This document shows, in pieces, positions 6,764 to 15,536 of a stretch of DNA of 64,000 nt. Each line of letters starts with the position of its first letter. Positions within the stretch are counted from its first letter, which is position 1. This DNA comes from Caulobacter sp. Root655 (GTDB lineage Bacteria > Pseudomonadota > Alphaproteobacteria > Caulobacterales > Caulobacteraceae), in NCBI RefSeq assembly GCF_001427665.1, contig NZ_LMHC01000022.1, positions 151,090 through 215,089 on the forward strand. Reading direction: 5' to 3'. A program made the translations under genes and the position numbers. Under the pieces are notes generated by a model, which had not been told where the DNA came from, did no database searches, and saw only the letters and a program-made list of their open reading frames with translations.

Positions 6764-9289
6764 TCATCGGCCGGCACAAGCCGGAGCGGTGCAATTCTTC
6801 CCTACAATGCCAAGCATCATCAACATGAGATTGTTGGGATATATTGGATGAGAAAAATCACCAGCCCCACCCACTGGAGCCCCATCGAAGTGGTTGAATT
6901 CGTGCCCAATAACGCGCTCCAGACGAGGTGCATTTTGCTTGAATTCAGACGGCTCGAAGAAAGCCCAATGTTGATTATCCGTACTACTCGAGACACCCGC
7001 AGCTTGGTAAGTTGCTTGATACCTTACATTATTATTAGCTACAACTAAAACGTGAGCTACCTGCCTATCGAATTTTGCCAAATTCTTGCTATTGAGCGCC
7101 TCGCCCTTGGCCGCGAATTTGGACCAGCCCTTCTCGAAAGCGGCCGATAGCGCTGTTTGCTCTCCAGAAGCTTTCGCGCGCTTATATGCCGCAGAGGCTT
7201 GTTGTAGAACGCCGAGATCCTTTTTCAGCGTCTCTTGAGCGGCCTTAAACGTCTCACAGTCGGTCCTTGTTAGAGTGCCACACCCCATCGTCCCGCTCGG
7301 ATCACTCTTGTTCACCGGATCGTTGCCGACGTAGGCGTACAAGTTCAGGTCATCCTTGGACCCGATGGGGTCGGTCTGCAGGAACCAGCCACGCATCGGA
7401 TCATAGACCCGGGCCTTGTAGTGATAGAGTTCCAGCTCCGGCAGGGCCGCCTGGCCGGTGTAGCGGAAGCGGGATCCGCTCCAGCTCTCGCCCGGTTCGC
7501 CATAAGGGCCATAGGTATAGGTCGCCTGGCTGGCGCCGGCGCTGTTGGTCCAGGCGACGATCGAGCCCTGGCGATCAGCGTGCAGGTAGCGCGCGTTCGA
7601 CAGGTCCGCGCCCTCGAACCAGATCAGCGGGTCATCGACCCCGGCCCCATGCAGGTAGCGACGCAGCATCACCCCCGCTCCATCATATTCGGCGACCAGT
7701 TGATCACCGTCATAGAGGAACTGGGTCGTGAACCCGTTGAACGTGGTCTGGCGCAGGCGGCCCGCGGGGTCGTAGGCCAAGGTCCCGGACACCGGACCGG
7801 TCACGGAGACCAGCCTGTTGTCGCCGTCATAGGCGAAGACCCGGTCGGCGAGCTTGGTGAGGTTCTGGTTGGCGTCGTACCCGCCGATGGACACGGTGGC
7901 GGCGTCGCGGTTCAGGCCGTCGGCCGTGGCGTTCAGCGTGCGCGGGGCCGAGCGCCAGTCGTAGCGCGAGTTGCTGCGCGTATCGGCGGTAAGCTGGCTG
8001 GCCAGATTGTAGGAAAAGGTCTCGGATTGATCGTCCTGGACGCCGGCGACGTCGAGAGTCGAGCCGGCCGGGCGCCCCGGAACGTCGTAGGCGAAGAGAT
8101 CCCGCGCCCCGTTTGCGCGCTCGACCGACGTGCGCTGTCCCAGGTTGTCATAGACATTGGAGACGTACGCCCCGTTCGCCGCGGCGGTCAGGGGACGATC
8201 GGCGCCGTCATAGGTGAAGGTCGCGTAGTTGGTGTCCGGCCAGGTGAGCTTGGTCCGGTTGCCGGCCTTGTCGAGCTCGTAGGTCTGCGCCAGGCCATAG
8301 CTGGTTTCGCCCGTCAGGCGGCCGGCGGTGTCGTAGCTGGACGACACGCCCAGACCGCTGCCGGTGAACAGGATCGAGGTGGGTTTGCCCAGGAGATCGT
8401 AACCGTAGGTGACGCCGGCGATGTTCGCGCCGCTCTTGATCGCCACGCGGTTCAGGGCGTCATAGGTGAAGGTCTGGACCGAGCCGTCCCGCTTTCGCAG
8501 GCTGGTTCGGTTGCCACTGGGGTCGTAGCCGTACTGTTCGTAATCCGCGCCGTTCACCGTCTGGGTCCCGCGCTGCGGAGACGGGAACGTCTGCTGAGAC
8601 ACCCGGTCGAAGCCGTCATAGGTCAGCTGGGTGAGGTTGTTGTTGGCGTCCTTGACGCTCGCCTGCTTGCCGTTCGGCGTATAGGTATAGACGGCGTAGG
8701 ATCGCTGGTCGGCCGTTCCGAAGGCCTGCAGGATCTCGGTCTTCTGGCCGGCGAAATCGTAGAGCGCCTTGGTGATCCGGTCCGGCTCGCCGGTCGCGCC
8801 GACCGTGCCCACGGTGCAGGCGGCCGGACGATCGGTGGCGTCATACAAGGCCTGGAGCACCGCCGGGTTCATCCGTATCGCCGTGCAGACTGGCCGGTCC
8901 AGCGCGTCATAGCTGAACTGGGTCAGGTTGGCGACCGACGAGCCGGGATTGCTATAGGCCTGGGTCTTGTTCCCCACCGCATCGTATCGAAAATATATGC
9001 TCTGCGACGCCAGGAAATCAGACCCCGTGATGTTGGTCGTCGTTCCGATGTCCACGCGGATCACCCGGCCGTCGGGGTCATAGGCATATTTCTCGGCGCG
9101 CCGCTTCAGCGGGCCTGTTTCGTCAGGGTCGGCGCCGATCTTCATCTCCAGCCGGCGCGAGGCGTCCCAGCGGTTATAGATCGTCATGTCCTCGGTCGAC
9201 TGGGCCCGCGCCGCGCCGGCGATCGTCCCGGCCGTCAAGGCCGCCGCCAGCAACGCCCATCGCGTTCGGTTCTTCACACGCCGGTTCAT
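6764..9289 (-). CDS. Secreted RHS-repeat protein, C-terminal half with HExxH tip
   Basis: From an ATG at 9289 the protein is 841 residues, with signal peptide WALLAAALTAGTIAGAARAQ. The open frame runs to 9784 but lacks protein character there. Residues about 40-610 are YD repeats (YDPDGRV, YDALDRP, YDLLGKP, YDTAGRL). The shell closes with YDPMRGWFLQTDPIG and NLYAYVGNDPVNKSDPSG, the standard RHS core boundary. Residues 667-841 form the variable tip; HEFNH at 796-800 (6890-6904) is a zinc metallopeptidase-type motif. The tip is AT-richer than the core, as in exchanged RHS tips. It lacks the RHS N-terminal region, which appears as a separate gene at 3659-5449. Peptidase activity is inferred from the motif only. 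Confidence 0.85.
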   Translation of the reverse strand: MNRRVKNRTRWALLAAALTAGTIAGAARAQSTEDMTIYNRWDASRRLEMKIGADPDETGPLKRRAEKYAYDPDGRVIRVDIGTTTNITGSDFLASQSIYFRYDAVGNKTQAYSNPGSSVANLTQFSYDALDRPVCTAIRMNPAVLQALYDATDRPAACTVGTVGATGEPDRITKALYDFAGQKTEILQAFGTADQRSYAVYTYTPNGKQASVKDANNNLTQLTYDGFDRVSQQTFPSPQRGTQTVNGADYEQYGYDPSGNRTSLRKRDGSVQTFTYDALNRVAIKSGANIAGVTYGYDLLGKPTSILFTGSGLGVSSSYDTAGRLTGETSYGLAQTYELDKAGNRTKLTWPDTNYATFTYDGADRPLTAAANGAYVSNVYDNLGQRTSVERANGARDLFAYDVPGRPAGSTLDVAGVQDDQSETFSYNLASQLTADTRSNSRYDWRSAPRTLNATADGLNRDAATVSIGGYDANQNLTKLADRVFAYDGDNRLVSVTGPVSGTLAYDPAGRLRQTTFNGFTTQFLYDGDQLVAEYDGAGVMLRRYLHGAGVDDPLIWFEGADLSNARYLHADRQGSIVAWTNSAGASQATYTYGPYGEPGESWSGSRFRYTGQAALPELELYHYKARVYDPMRGWFLQTDPIGSKDDLNLYAYVGNDPVNKSDPSGTMGCGTLTRTDCETFKAAQETLKKDLGVLQQASAAYKRAKASGEQTALSAAFEKGWSKFAAKGEALNSKNLAKFDRQVAHVLVVANNNVRYQATYQAAGVSSSTDNQHWAFFEPSEFKQNAPRLERVIGHEFNHFDGAPVGGAGDFSHPIYPNNLMLMMLGIVGKNCTAPACAGR

Positions 9290-9776
9290 TGGGGACGCTT
9301 TTGTCGAGGTGCGGCGGCAGCCGCATCGGCCCGCGGAACGAAGGACTTCGAGATCACGGGAAAGCCTTGGGATCAGCGGGAAGGGGAAGAGGTCGCGCCA
9401 TATCGCGCCGGCCCGGTCCAGACGACGCCGCAACGCCCAAAGTCCGCTTCCCCGCATCGCCAGCCCCACTTCAGTCAACCACGCCCCTGCAAATCGTCGA
9501 TCACGCCGTATCGCCGCGAGAACGCATCCGACGCCGAGTCGAGAGAGCTCAACCCTAGGCACCCTTCGAACATAAAGCTTGGCCGCAAAGATCTCTAAGT
9601 CGGATTGATCAAAAACCACCCAGAGTTTGCACGCGGGCGAGGCGTCAAATCCGTGGCGCGCCTTTTCGCTGTGCGCTCCAGCCCTCCGCGACAACCAACC
9701 CCTCTTGCCCGCCGCGAGAACCCGGACCACTCTCTGCCTTAACAACGATAACATTCCAGGGAGGCGACGTCGGGCC
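9290..9776. other. Divergent intergenic region between the RHS gene and the GMC oxidoreductase
   Basis: About 490 bp between two divergent genes. An open minus frame extends upstream of the RHS start to 9784 but shows Arg/Leu-rich composition typical of high-GC antisense reading. The segment near 9560-9615 is AT-richer (cataaagcttggccgcaaagatctc) and could hold promoters. AGGGAGG at 9758-9764 serves the GMC gene. No RNA gene or repeat is recognised. Confidence 0.4.
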
Positions 9777-11456
9777 ATGTCCACCGCGCGCTACGACTAC
9801 GTCATCATCGGCGCCGGTTCGGCCGGCTGCGTCCTGGCCGCGCGCCTGACCGAGGACCCGAGCGTCAAGGTCCTGTTGCTGGAGGCCGGGGGCAAGAACA
9901 CCTCGCTGCTGGTCAAGATGCCGGCCGGGGTCGGCGAGCTGATCAAGGCCAAGGGCGACCAGAACTGGGGTTTCTGGACGCAGGCCGAGCCGCACCTGAA
10001 TGACCGCAAGCTGTGGTGGCCGCGCGGCAAGGGCCTGGGCGGCAGCTCGGCGATCAACGGCATGATCTACATTCGCGGCCACGCCCGCGACTACGACCAG
10101 TGGCGGCAGATGGGTCTGTCGGGCTGGTCCTATGCGGAGGTCCTGCCCTATTTCAAGCGCTCGGAGACCCACCACGCCGGCGGCGACGCCTATCACGGCG
10201 GGTCGGGCCCGCTGCACGTCTCGCACGGCGAGTCCAAGAGCCCGTTCTACGGGGCCCTGATCGAGGCCGGCCGCCAGGCGGGCCACGCGGTGACCAAGGA
10301 CTTCAACGGCTACCAGCAGGAGGGTTTCGGCCCCTACGACCTGACCATCCGCGACGGTCAGCGCTGCAGCGCGGCGGCCGCCTACCTGACCCCGATCCTG
10401 GCCCGCCCGAACCTGACCTGCGTGACCGAGGCCCGCACGACCCGGATCCTGGTCGAGAAGGGCCGCGCGGTCGGCGTGGAGTATGTGGTCGGGCCGATCG
10501 GCGACAAGGGGGGCGGCGAGAGACAGGTCGCCCACGCCGACGCCGAGGTCCTGCTCAGCGCCGGGGCGGTGCAGTCGCCGCACATCCTGCAACTGTCGGG
10601 CATCGGCGCCCCGGACGACCTCAAGGCCCACGGCATCGCCACCGTCCACGAGTCCAAGGGCGTCGGCGCCAACCTGCAGGACCACCTCGACGTCTGCCTG
10701 TCGTGGACCACCCGGGGCCTGACCACCGCCTATTCGGCCAACAAGGGCCTGCGGAAACTGGGCACCGGCCTGTCCTACATGCTGCTGGGCAAGGGCCTGG
10801 GCCGCCAGCAGTTCCTGGAGTCGGGCGCCTTCCTGAAGTCGCGCCCCGACCTCGATCGCCCCGACCTGCAGATCCACGGCGTGCTGGCCATCATGCAGGA
10901 CCATGGCAAGACGCTGATCGAGAAGGACGGCTTCACGCTGCATGTCTGCCAGCTGCGGCCCGAGAGCCGCGGCAAGGTCGGGCTGCGCTCGGCCGACCCG
11001 TTCGACGACCCAACCATCCTGGCCAACTACCTGGCCGCCGACGAGGACCGCCGGGCCCTGCGCGAGGGCGTGCGCATCGCCCGCGACGTGGTCGCCCAGG
11101 CGGCGCTGGACCCCTATCGCGAGGCCGAATACGCGCCGGGCGCCGACGTCAGGAGCGACGCCGAGCTCGATGCCTGGATCCGCGCCAAGGCCGAGACCAT
11201 CTACCACCCGGTCGGGACCTGCCGGATGGGCGCGGCGGGCGATCCGCTGGCCGTGGTCGACGGCGAGTTGCGCGTGCAGGGGATCGCGGGCCTGCGGGTG
11301 ATCGACGCCTCGGTGATGCCGACCCTGATCGGCGGCAACACCAACGCGCCCACGATCATGATCGCCGAACGGGCCTCTGACCTGATCCGGGGCAAGGCCG
11401 TGGCCGCGCCGATCGACGTGCCGGTGTTCGAGGACGGGCGGGCGGTCGCGGCGTAA
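9777..11456 (+). CDS. GMC-family FAD oxidoreductase (choline/alcohol dehydrogenase-like)
   Basis: A 559-residue flavoenzyme. The N-terminal FAD-binding motif is DYVIIGAGSAGCVLAARL. GMC signature 1 is around WWPRGKGLGGSSAINGMIYI and signature 2 around LLSAGAVQSPHILQLSGIG. The C-terminal catalytic His lies in ETIYHPVGTCRMG and the Asn-rich end in GGNTNAPTIMIAERASD. Length is normal for choline dehydrogenase/alkan-1-ol dehydrogenase relatives; the substrate cannot be told. The ATG at 9777 starts directly at the FAD domain and follows AGGGAGG; the longer frame to 9627 adds non-homologous residues. No signal peptide, so cytoplasmic. An aldo/keto reductase follows on the same strand after a repeat. 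Confidence 0.93.
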   Translation: MSTARYDYVIIGAGSAGCVLAARLTEDPSVKVLLLEAGGKNTSLLVKMPAGVGELIKAKGDQNWGFWTQAEPHLNDRKLWWPRGKGLGGSSAINGMIYIRGHARDYDQWRQMGLSGWSYAEVLPYFKRSETHHAGGDAYHGGSGPLHVSHGESKSPFYGALIEAGRQAGHAVTKDFNGYQQEGFGPYDLTIRDGQRCSAAAAYLTPILARPNLTCVTEARTTRILVEKGRAVGVEYVVGPIGDKGGGERQVAHADAEVLLSAGAVQSPHILQLSGIGAPDDLKAHGIATVHESKGVGANLQDHLDVCLSWTTRGLTTAYSANKGLRKLGTGLSYMLLGKGLGRQQFLESGAFLKSRPDLDRPDLQIHGVLAIMQDHGKTLIEKDGFTLHVCQLRPESRGKVGLRSADPFDDPTILANYLAADEDRRALREGVRIARDVVAQAALDPYREAEYAPGADVRSDAELDAWIRAKAETIYHPVGTCRMGAAGDPLAVVDGELRVQGIAGLRVIDASVMPTLIGGNTNAPTIMIAERASDLIRGKAVAAPIDVPVFEDGRAVAA

Positions 11457-11625
11457 ACCCTCTCCCAAAGGGAGAGGGAGGGGCCCGACTGCGGAGCAGT
11501 TGGGAGGGTGAGGGGTTTAGACGTCGAACGGCGTGCCGGCAGGGCGTTTGAGATGGCCGGTGAGAGCGTGACCCCTCACCTTCCCACCGCTGCGCGGCGG
11601 GCCCCTTCCTCTCCCCCGAGAGAGG
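11457..11625. repeat. REP-like paired inverted repeat, family 1, copy A
   Basis: Two facing arms of about 60 bp (aaccctctcccaaagggaga... and ...ccctcaccttcccaccgc) flank a spacer of about 50 bp. Each arm is itself partly palindromic. The same architecture occurs at 20673-20841 and 26187-26358, always between genes, so it is a dispersed BIME-like element that could fold as mRNA hairpins. Confidence 0.8.
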
Positions 11626-11648
11626 ATCAAGAAAGCGAAGGACACCCC

Positions 11649-12596
11649 ATGAACCACCGCCCCCTTGGCCGCTCCGGCCTGTCGATCGCCCCGCTGGTGT
11701 TCGGCGGCAACGTCTTCGGCTGGACGGCCGACGAGGCGATGTCCCACCGCTTGCTCGACGCCTTCGTCGACGGCGGCTTCAACGCCGTCGACACCGCCGA
11801 CGTCTATTCGGCCTGGGTTCCGGGTCACACCGGCGGCGAGTCCGAGAGCGTCATCGGCCGTTGGCTGAAGGCGCGGGGCAGGCGCGACGACGTGCTGGTG
11901 CTGACCAAGGTCGCCATGTGGCCGGCCCAGCCGGGGTTGTCGGCGACCAATATCGTCTCGGCGGTCGAGGGCTCGCTGAAGCGGCTGCAAACCGACCACA
12001 TCGACCTCTACCAGGCCCACCAGGACGACGCCGAAACCCCGATGGACGAGACGCTGGAGGCCTTCGACCGGCTGATCAAGGCCGGCAAGGCGCGGGCGAT
12101 CGGCGCCTCGAACTTCACGCCGGGCCGCCTGGGCCAGGCCCTGAAGGTCTCGGCCGACAAGGGCCTGGCGCGCTATGAGACCATCCAGCCGAAGTTCAAC
12201 CTCTATGACCGCGGCGAGGTCGAGGGCGCGCTCGACGCCGTGACGACCCGGGAAGAGATCGGCGTCATCCCCTATTACGGCCTGGCCGCCGGCTTCCTGA
12301 CCGGCAAGTACCGCACCCCGGCCGACCTGGAAGGCAAGGCGCGCGGCCGGACGGTGGCCCGGGACTATCTCAACCCCAAGGGCCTGAAGATCCTGGCGGC
12401 GCTGGATGAGGCCGCCAAGGCGGTGTCGGCCAGCCAGGCCCAGGTCGCCCTGGCCTGGATCATGGCCCACCCGTCGGTCACCGCCCCGATCGCCAGCGCC
12501 ACCAGCGTCGAGCAGTTGACCGAGCTGATGGGCGCGGCGCGACTGGTCCTGCCCGCCGAGGTGATCGCCAAGCTGAACGCGGCGGAAACGGCCTAA
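11649..12596 (+). CDS. Aldo/keto reductase
   Basis: A 315-residue NADPH-dependent TIM-barrel reductase. The catalytic tetrad is visible: Asp and Tyr in DTADVYSAW, Lys in VLTKVAMW, His in LYQAHQDD. The cofactor-binding end is PIASATSVEQL. Start at 11649 (MNHRPLGRSGL) follows GAAGGA and matches the family's usual N-terminus; the longer frame runs through repeat DNA. The sequence is closest to the YajO/Tas-like class that acts on sugars or small aldehydes; the substrate is unknown. Confidence 0.93.
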   Translation: MNHRPLGRSGLSIAPLVFGGNVFGWTADEAMSHRLLDAFVDGGFNAVDTADVYSAWVPGHTGGESESVIGRWLKARGRRDDVLVLTKVAMWPAQPGLSATNIVSAVEGSLKRLQTDHIDLYQAHQDDAETPMDETLEAFDRLIKAGKARAIGASNFTPGRLGQALKVSADKGLARYETIQPKFNLYDRGEVEGALDAVTTREEIGVIPYYGLAAGFLTGKYRTPADLEGKARGRTVARDYLNPKGLKILAALDEAAKAVSASQAQVALAWIMAHPSVTAPIASATSVEQLTELMGAARLVLPAEVIAKLNAAETA

Positions 12597-12605
12597 AACG
12601 TAAAA

Positions 12606-12641
12606 ATGGGAAGGGGTCGCTTTCCAGCGCCCCCTTCCCAT
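12606..12641. terminator. Hairpin between two convergent genes
   Basis: ATGGGAAGGGG (12606-12616) pairs with CCCCTTCCCAT (12631-12641), an 11-bp stem with extra GC pairs inside the loop. It sits between the ends of the aldo/keto reductase and the PAS gene. There is no long T-run, so efficiency as an intrinsic terminator is uncertain. Confidence 0.6.
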
Positions 12642-12706
12642 CAACAGCGCGCCCCCTGCGGCGCGCCGTCCCTTTCCGCCCCCCCGGACGGAAAAGCTCG
12701 ATGTCG

Positions 12707-13255
12707 TCAGGCGATCCGCCGCCCGTGCAGCGTCGCCAGCCGCAGACGCGGCGATTCCTCGTTGGCCGGGCCCAGGCTCCGGATCTCGCGCACGCCCAGT
12801 TCCGAGGCCGGACGGCCCATCAGCCGCTGGATCATGGCGACCGGCTGGTAAAGACCAAGGAAACGGTCGGTCTGGCCGTCCATGCCGGTCATCGGCGCGA
12901 ACAGCACTTCCATGCCGACCGAGGGGACCCCGACGGCGCGGATGTCGGCGGTGACCACCATGGGCTCGCCTCGACGCCGCGCGACCTCCAGGGCCGACTT
13001 GACCTCCAGGCGATGCGACAGGGCCCAAAGGCCCAGGGCGTCCTCGCCGCGCAGGTCGCGGGCGTGCAGGTCGGTGACGAAACCGCCGGCCAGGCGCACC
13101 GGATAGCGGCCGGTCCCGTCGCGCCCCAGGATGAAGATCTGCGGCAGAAGGTCGAGGAAATCACCGGGATTGACGCTGGCGCGGGTCGGCACGGCGTCGT
13201 TAACGGCCCGGCCACGCCAATAGTCTATCAACCGTTGTGTGCTTGGATGGAACAT
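12707..13255 (-). CDS. PAS_5-domain protein (PF07310 type)
   Basis: A 182-residue protein made of a single PAS-like domain of the alphaproteobacterial PF07310 type: an N-terminal LIDYWRG block, FLDLLPQIFILGRDGTGRYP, RLAGGFVTDLHARDLRGED, and MEVLFAPMTGMDGQTDRFLG. The start at 13255 (MFHPSTQRL) gives the family N-terminus; the longer frame to 13405 is Arg/Ser-rich and unlikely. No output domain is attached, so its role, perhaps in cell-cycle or polar regulation as discussed for some relatives, is unknown. It is divergent from the secreted protein gene at 13441. Confidence 0.85.
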   Translation of the reverse strand: MFHPSTQRLIDYWRGRAVNDAVPTRASVNPGDFLDLLPQIFILGRDGTGRYPVRLAGGFVTDLHARDLRGEDALGLWALSHRLEVKSALEVARRRGEPMVVTADIRAVGVPSVGMEVLFAPMTGMDGQTDRFLGLYQPVAMIQRLMGRPASELGVREIRSLGPANEESPRLRLATLHGRRIA

Positions 13256-13440
13256 CGTCGTTCCCCTCGCGGCTCGCTCCGCGGTCCTTTTCGACCGCAT
13301 CGAGCTTGCAAGGAGAATCGGACCAGCCCCCGGACCGTGCCGTCCTGGGACAGTTATCCGATGGAGCGGCGGGCATGGCGTGGTTCTTGCTTGGCTTTCG
13401 GCCACGCGCGACGCCGACGAGTTGTGAAGGGGATACGCTG

Positions 13441-14379
13441 ATGCAGGCGCCGAAAATGACCTTGCCCAAGCTGGTGCTCAGCCTGGCCGCCGGACTGGGC
13501 GCGCTGGTGCTCGGCGGGGTCGCCTACGCCCAGTGCTGCTCGCCGCCGCCGCCGCCCTGCTGCGCGCCGCCGCCCGCCCCGCCGCGTCCGCCCGCGCCAC
13601 CGCCCGGCTGCAACACCTGCGGCGGCGGTCACAACGTCAACATCCCCGGCATCAACATCCATGTCGGCGGCTCGATCGTGGTCAACGCCAGCGCCTCGGC
13701 GACCAGCAACGCCTCGGCCGGTTCGAGCGCCGGAGCCGGCGCGGGAGCTTCCGCCGGCTCGACCGTCTATTACGGCGGCGGCACGCACGGCGGCTACTAT
13801 TCCGGCCCGGTCTCGACCGGCTACATCCAGGGCCTCAATGTCGAAGGCGGCGAAGCCCGCCGTCGCGCCGCCTACGAGGCCACCCGCACCAGGTTCAAGC
13901 GCGTGGTCATCCGCGCCGTCTGCCTGGACGACCGCGACATCCCCCACCCCGCCTCGCAGGTCACCCCCGACCGCGACATCGACAGCGGCTACGACGGCGA
14001 GCTCTATCGCTGCATCGCCGGCTCGCGGATGCAGTACGTCGTCGGCGCCTATGAGGGGATCAGCGACATCAATTCGGGCGGCGAGACCTATCTCTGCGGC
14101 AAGAACGAAGCGCTCTACTATGGCGGCGGCGGCCGCGGCGATTCCGGCCTGGCCGGCGGTCCCGATGGTCGTGGCGGCGCGGTCAGCTGCCGTCCGCAAC
14201 GTTCGGCCCGCGACTGCAACGAGCGCTCGCTGCTGCGCCGCTACGGGGCCGGCGTGAAGATCCTGACGATCCTCACCGTCGAGAAATACACCGCCTACCG
14301 CGAGGAAACGGTCCGCGAGTCGAGCATGTCGGGCATGAGCCTCAGCCTCGACGGCGGCGTCGGCGGGGTGGTGTACTAG
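13441..14379 (+). CDS. Secreted Pro/Cys- and Gly/Ala/Ser-rich protein, function unknown
   Basis: A 312-residue protein with signal peptide MTLPKLVLSLAAGLGALVLG...AYA. The mature N-terminus is a CCSPPPPPCC-type Pro/Cys stretch, followed by a His/Asn beta-like segment (NVNIPGINIHVGGSIVVN) and a Ser/Ala/Gly low-complexity linker. A C-terminal domain of about 170 residues has several Cys (VCLDD, YRCIAGS, YLCGK, SCRPQ, DCNER) likely paired by disulphides. ATG at 13441 has GAAGGGG upstream. The layout suggests a surface or envelope protein. A strong terminator follows. No domain family is recognised. Confidence 0.85.
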   Translation: MQAPKMTLPKLVLSLAAGLGALVLGGVAYAQCCSPPPPPCCAPPPAPPRPPAPPPGCNTCGGGHNVNIPGINIHVGGSIVVNASASATSNASAGSSAGAGAGASAGSTVYYGGGTHGGYYSGPVSTGYIQGLNVEGGEARRRAAYEATRTRFKRVVIRAVCLDDRDIPHPASQVTPDRDIDSGYDGELYRCIAGSRMQYVVGAYEGISDINSGGETYLCGKNEALYYGGGGRGDSGLAGGPDGRGGAVSCRPQRSARDCNERSLLRRYGAGVKILTILTVEKYTAYREETVRESSMSGMSLSLDGGVGGVVY

Positions 14380-14404
14380 GCGCCGAGCGCGCTCAAGAAT
14401 GCAG

Positions 14405-14431
14405 AAGGGCCGCCGATGAGGCGGCCCTTTT
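14405..14431 (+). terminator. Rho-independent terminator of the secreted-protein gene
   Basis: A 10-bp perfect stem (AAGGGCCGCC / GGCGGCCCTT) with a 5-base loop, ending in TTTT, 25 bp after the stop codon at 14379. Confidence 0.9.
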
Positions 14432-14459
14432 CGTATCTGGTCCAAGCTTTAAGCGCTTT

Positions 14460-14579
14460 CCCTCCCCTTCATGGGGAGGGTGGCCCCGAAGGGGTCGGGT
14501 GGGGCTTGCTGACTCAAGGCGCCCTGCACCGGCCCCCACCCGTCGGCTTCGCCGCCACCCTCCCCGCAAGGGGGAGGGA
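14460..14579. repeat. REP-like paired inverted repeat, family 2
   Basis: Two facing arms (CCCTCCCC...GGGGAGGGTGGCC and GCCACCCTCCCC...GGGGGAGGG) with about 40 bp between them. It resembles family 1 in plan but differs in sequence (ggtcgggtggggc). It lies between the terminator at 14431 and the end of cysE. Confidence 0.75.
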
Positions 14580-14601
14580 CGATCGGCCAAGGTCGTCGGC
14601 G

Positions 14602-15432
14602 TCAGATCACGTAGTCGTAGACCACGTCGGCCAGGGTGTGATCCATCGTCCGGGCCGGCTCTTCGCAGGTCGGGCAGTTGACGATGCGGGCCGGGACGCC
14701 GGCGGCCGTGCAGTGCGGCGGCACGGGCTTGAGCACCACGGAACCCGAGGCGATCTTGGCGTATTCGCCGATGGTGATGTTGCCCAGCACCTTGGCGCCC
14801 GCGCCCAGCAGCACGCCCTTGCCGATCTTGGGGTGGCGGTCGCCGCGCTCGGCGCCGGTGCCGCCCAGGGTGACGCCGTGCAGCATCGAGACGTCATCGC
14901 CGACCACCGCGGTCTCGCCGATGACGATGCCGGTGCCGTGGTCGATGAACACGCCCTGGCCGATGCGGGCCGCCGGATTGATGTCGACCTGGAAGACCTC
15001 GCTGGCCCGGCTCTGCAGGTAGAAGGCCAGGGTCTCGCGGCCCTGGCTCCACAGCCAGTGCGACACGCGATGGGTCTGGAGGGCCAGGAAGCCCTTGAAG
15101 AACAGGAACGGCTGGACATAGCCCTTGCAGGCCGGGTCGCGCTCGAACACCGCCATCAGGTCGGCCTCGGCGGCGGCCACCAGGGCCGGGTCGCTGTCGA
15201 AGGCGGCGGCCGCGAACTCGCGGACGGTCATGGCCCGCATCTCCTGGTCGCCCAGCTTGCGCGCCAGTTGGAAGGTCAGGGCGTCGGCCAGGTTGTCGTG
15301 ACTGAGGATCACCGCGTTGAGCAGGGACGCCAGGGCCGGCTCGGCCTTGGCGGCGTGTTCGGCCTGGTTGCGCAGCGCCGCCCAGACGGGGGGCGTGGCG
15401 TCGTGCGTCACGACTTCGAGATGCTTGGCCAC
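14602..15432 (-). CDS. cysE: Serine O-acetyltransferase
   Basis: A 276-residue enzyme making O-acetylserine from serine and acetyl-CoA, the first step of cysteine synthesis, in the cytoplasm. The N-terminal helical domain (residues about 15-130) and the left-handed beta-helix (about 150-260) are both present. The hexapeptide part has the family hallmark DINPAARIGQGVFIDHGTG with catalytic His, then SMLHGVTLGGTG, RHPKIGKGVLLGAGAKVLGN and PARIV. Length is typical. No cys gene is adjacent, so it appears to be transcribed alone. Confidence 0.96.
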   Translation of the reverse strand: MAKHLEVVTHDATPPVWAALRNQAEHAAKAEPALASLLNAVILSHDNLADALTFQLARKLGDQEMRAMTVREFAAAAFDSDPALVAAAEADLMAVFERDPACKGYVQPFLFFKGFLALQTHRVSHWLWSQGRETLAFYLQSRASEVFQVDINPAARIGQGVFIDHGTGIVIGETAVVGDDVSMLHGVTLGGTGAERGDRHPKIGKGVLLGAGAKVLGNITIGEYAKIASGSVVLKPVPPHCTAAGVPARIVNCPTCEEPARTMDHTLADVVYDYVI

Positions 15433-15536
15433 CGGGATCTCCCTCTTGCCTCGCGATACAAGAGCATCTTTTTAGGAAATGCTCCAGTCCCACGACTCTT
15501 GACGACCAACGCGCGAAACCGTCCGCGGTCGCCGCC

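Noticed and set aside
7421-9598. 725-codon plus-strand ORF opposite the RHS gene
   Set aside because: Antisense shadow of the RHS repeats in high-GC DNA; Arg/Gly/Val-rich, no ribosome site and no domain.
9290-9784. N-terminal extension of the RHS C-half
   Set aside because: A good signal peptide begins at 9289; the 165 codons upstream look like non-coding high-GC sequence.
9645-11468. 607-codon minus-strand ORF opposite the GMC oxidoreductase
   Set aside because: The plus strand encodes a full GMC enzyme with all motifs; the antisense frame is long only because of GC bias.
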